The notes beneath the pieces were generated by a model. That model had not been told where the DNA came from and did not search any database. It worked only from the letters and a program-made list of their open reading frames with translations. DNA of 64,000 bases from Staphylococcus simulans. GTDB lineage: Bacteria > Bacillota > Bacilli > Staphylococcales > Staphylococcaceae. The stretch's first letter is position 1, and each line of letters starts with the position of its first letter. Shown here in pieces: positions 63,407 to 64,000 of the stretch. The position numbers were made by a program, and so were the translations under genes. The stretch is from NCBI RefSeq assembly GCF_002994445.1, contig NZ_MRZJ01000004.1, forward strand, positions 1 through 64,000, written 5' to 3'.

Positions 63407-64000
63407 CTAATCTTTTACTTCGCTTTTCGCTTTTAACATAATCTCTTGGCGATATTTAAAGACATTGCGCACTACTGTTTTAATCACTGCGTATAATGGT
63501 ACTGCGACTAAGATTAAGACGAAACCGCCTAAGTTGCCTGCAGCTAAAATGACAATGATGATAGTTAATGGGTGAATGCTTAATGATTTACCCATGACGT
63601 TAGGCGTGATGACATTACCTTCTAATTGTTGTGCAATCAACGTGACCACACAGACCCAAATGAAAGCTGTGGGACTTTGAATGATACCGATAATTGCAGC
63701 CGGTAAGAAGGACATCCATGGTCCTAAGAATGGAATCATATTTGCGACACCTGCAAAGAGGACGAGTAATAATGTATATTCTAAACCGATAATGGTATAA
63801 CCGATATAAAGAATGATACCTAAAATAACACTGACTGTTACTTGGCCTTGAATGTAAGATTGCAGCGTATTGTTAACGTCTTTTAAAAGGTTAGTCACAA
63901 AGATTTTACGATCGCCGTTGAATAACTTTGCAATAGAAGGGATGAATTTTTCATGATCCTTCAGCATATAAATTAAGAAGAACGGCACCATGATTAATAA
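63407..64000 (-). CDS. AI-2E family (UPF0118) membrane permease, N-terminal part outside window
   Basis: The C-terminal ~195 residues of a polytopic membrane protein; the N-terminal part lies beyond base 64000 on the minus strand. Visible: FFLIYMLKDHEKF, SYIQGQVTVSVILG, the glycine/proline-rich VANMIPFLGPWMSFLPA, and QQLEGNVITPNVMGKSL, all characteristic of this family (PerM/TqsA/YtvI). Members export small signals or exchange Na+ and H+; the role here is unassigned. The tail is basic (KAKSEVKD). Confidence 0.88.
   Translation of the reverse strand, partial: LLIMVPFFLIYMLKDHEKFIPSIAKLFNGDRKIFVTNLLKDVNNTLQSYIQGQVTVSVILGIILYIGYTIIGLEYTLLLVLFAGVANMIPFLGPWMSFLPAAIIGIIQSPTAFIWVCVVTLIAQQLEGNVITPNVMGKSLSIHPLTIIIVILAAGNLGGFVLILVAVPLYAVIKTVVRNVFKYRQEIMLKAKSEVKD

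Overview
The window is a continuous piece of a low-GC Firmicutes chromosome that I read as a non-aureus Staphylococcus. The reasons are near-residue-level agreement with S. aureus proteins (Spx, YjbH, Pgi, ClpB, AddB, FabI, CoADR, SpsA/SpsB), a staphopain/staphostatin pair, the staphylococcal sRNA RsaE and the Opp3 operon order. The S. carnosus/simulans group is a guess I cannot prove from sequence alone. From yjzD-fabHF through opp, trpS, spx, mecA, pepF, yjbH/I/K, relQ, nadK, the pseudouridine synthase and fabI, the order follows the yj region of Bacillus subtilis. This is mostly core chromosome; I see no prophage, no intact insertion sequence, no CRISPR array, no tRNA or rRNA and no replication origin.

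Layout. 1-1.6 kb: 3' end of an LPXTG wall-anchored protein built of 141-residue FIVAR-like repeats. 1.8-8 kb: an S1-domain protein, an Old Yellow Enzyme, then rocA-rocD-gudB, which takes ornithine/proline carbon to 2-oxoglutarate; gudB has a good CcpA (cre) site. 8.5-11 kb: argGH on the minus strand. 11.4-22.3 kb: pgi, the dead/live signal peptidase pair spsA-spsB, the AddAB recombination nuclease and an FAH-family hydrolase. 22.4-25.3 kb (minus): YisL-like membrane protein, CoA-disulfide reductase, Cof-type phosphatase. 25.5-31 kb: sufT, an OatA-like acyltransferase, CtsR-controlled clpB, and yjzD. 31.4-33.6 kb: fabH-fabF behind a perfect FapR operator, with fabH frameshifted. 33.9-41.7 kb: an MFS transporter, a DUF3899 protein and opp3BCDFA. 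41.8-45.9 kb: an LLM-family oxidoreductase, a GNAT acetyltransferase, and thiC behind a TPP riboswitch. 46-51 kb: trpS, spx, mecA, pepF and the sRNA RsaE. 51.1-52.8 kb: a staphostatin-staphopain pair wedged between rsaE and yjbH. 53-54.9 kb (minus): yjbH, truncated globin, CYTH protein. 55-61 kb: an operon of a small conserved protein, relQ (stop at codon 4), nadK, a pseudouridine synthase, mgtE and cpaA. 61.1-64 kb: fabI, an MFS transporter and the 3' part of an AI-2E family permease.

How the genes work together. Three themes recur: (i) nitrogen and carbon salvage (Opp3, PepF, RocA/RocD/GudB, ArgGH); (ii) fatty-acid synthesis (FabH, FabF, FabI); (iii) stress proteolysis and redox control (ClpB, MecA, Spx, YjbH, CoADR, RsaE). 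The most noteworthy items are two single-nucleotide lesions in otherwise full-length genes (a 1-nt deletion in fabH and TGG-to-TAG in relQ), the staphopain/staphostatin module at a locus different from S. aureus, and the layered expression platform in front of thiC. No wholly new multigene system is evident.
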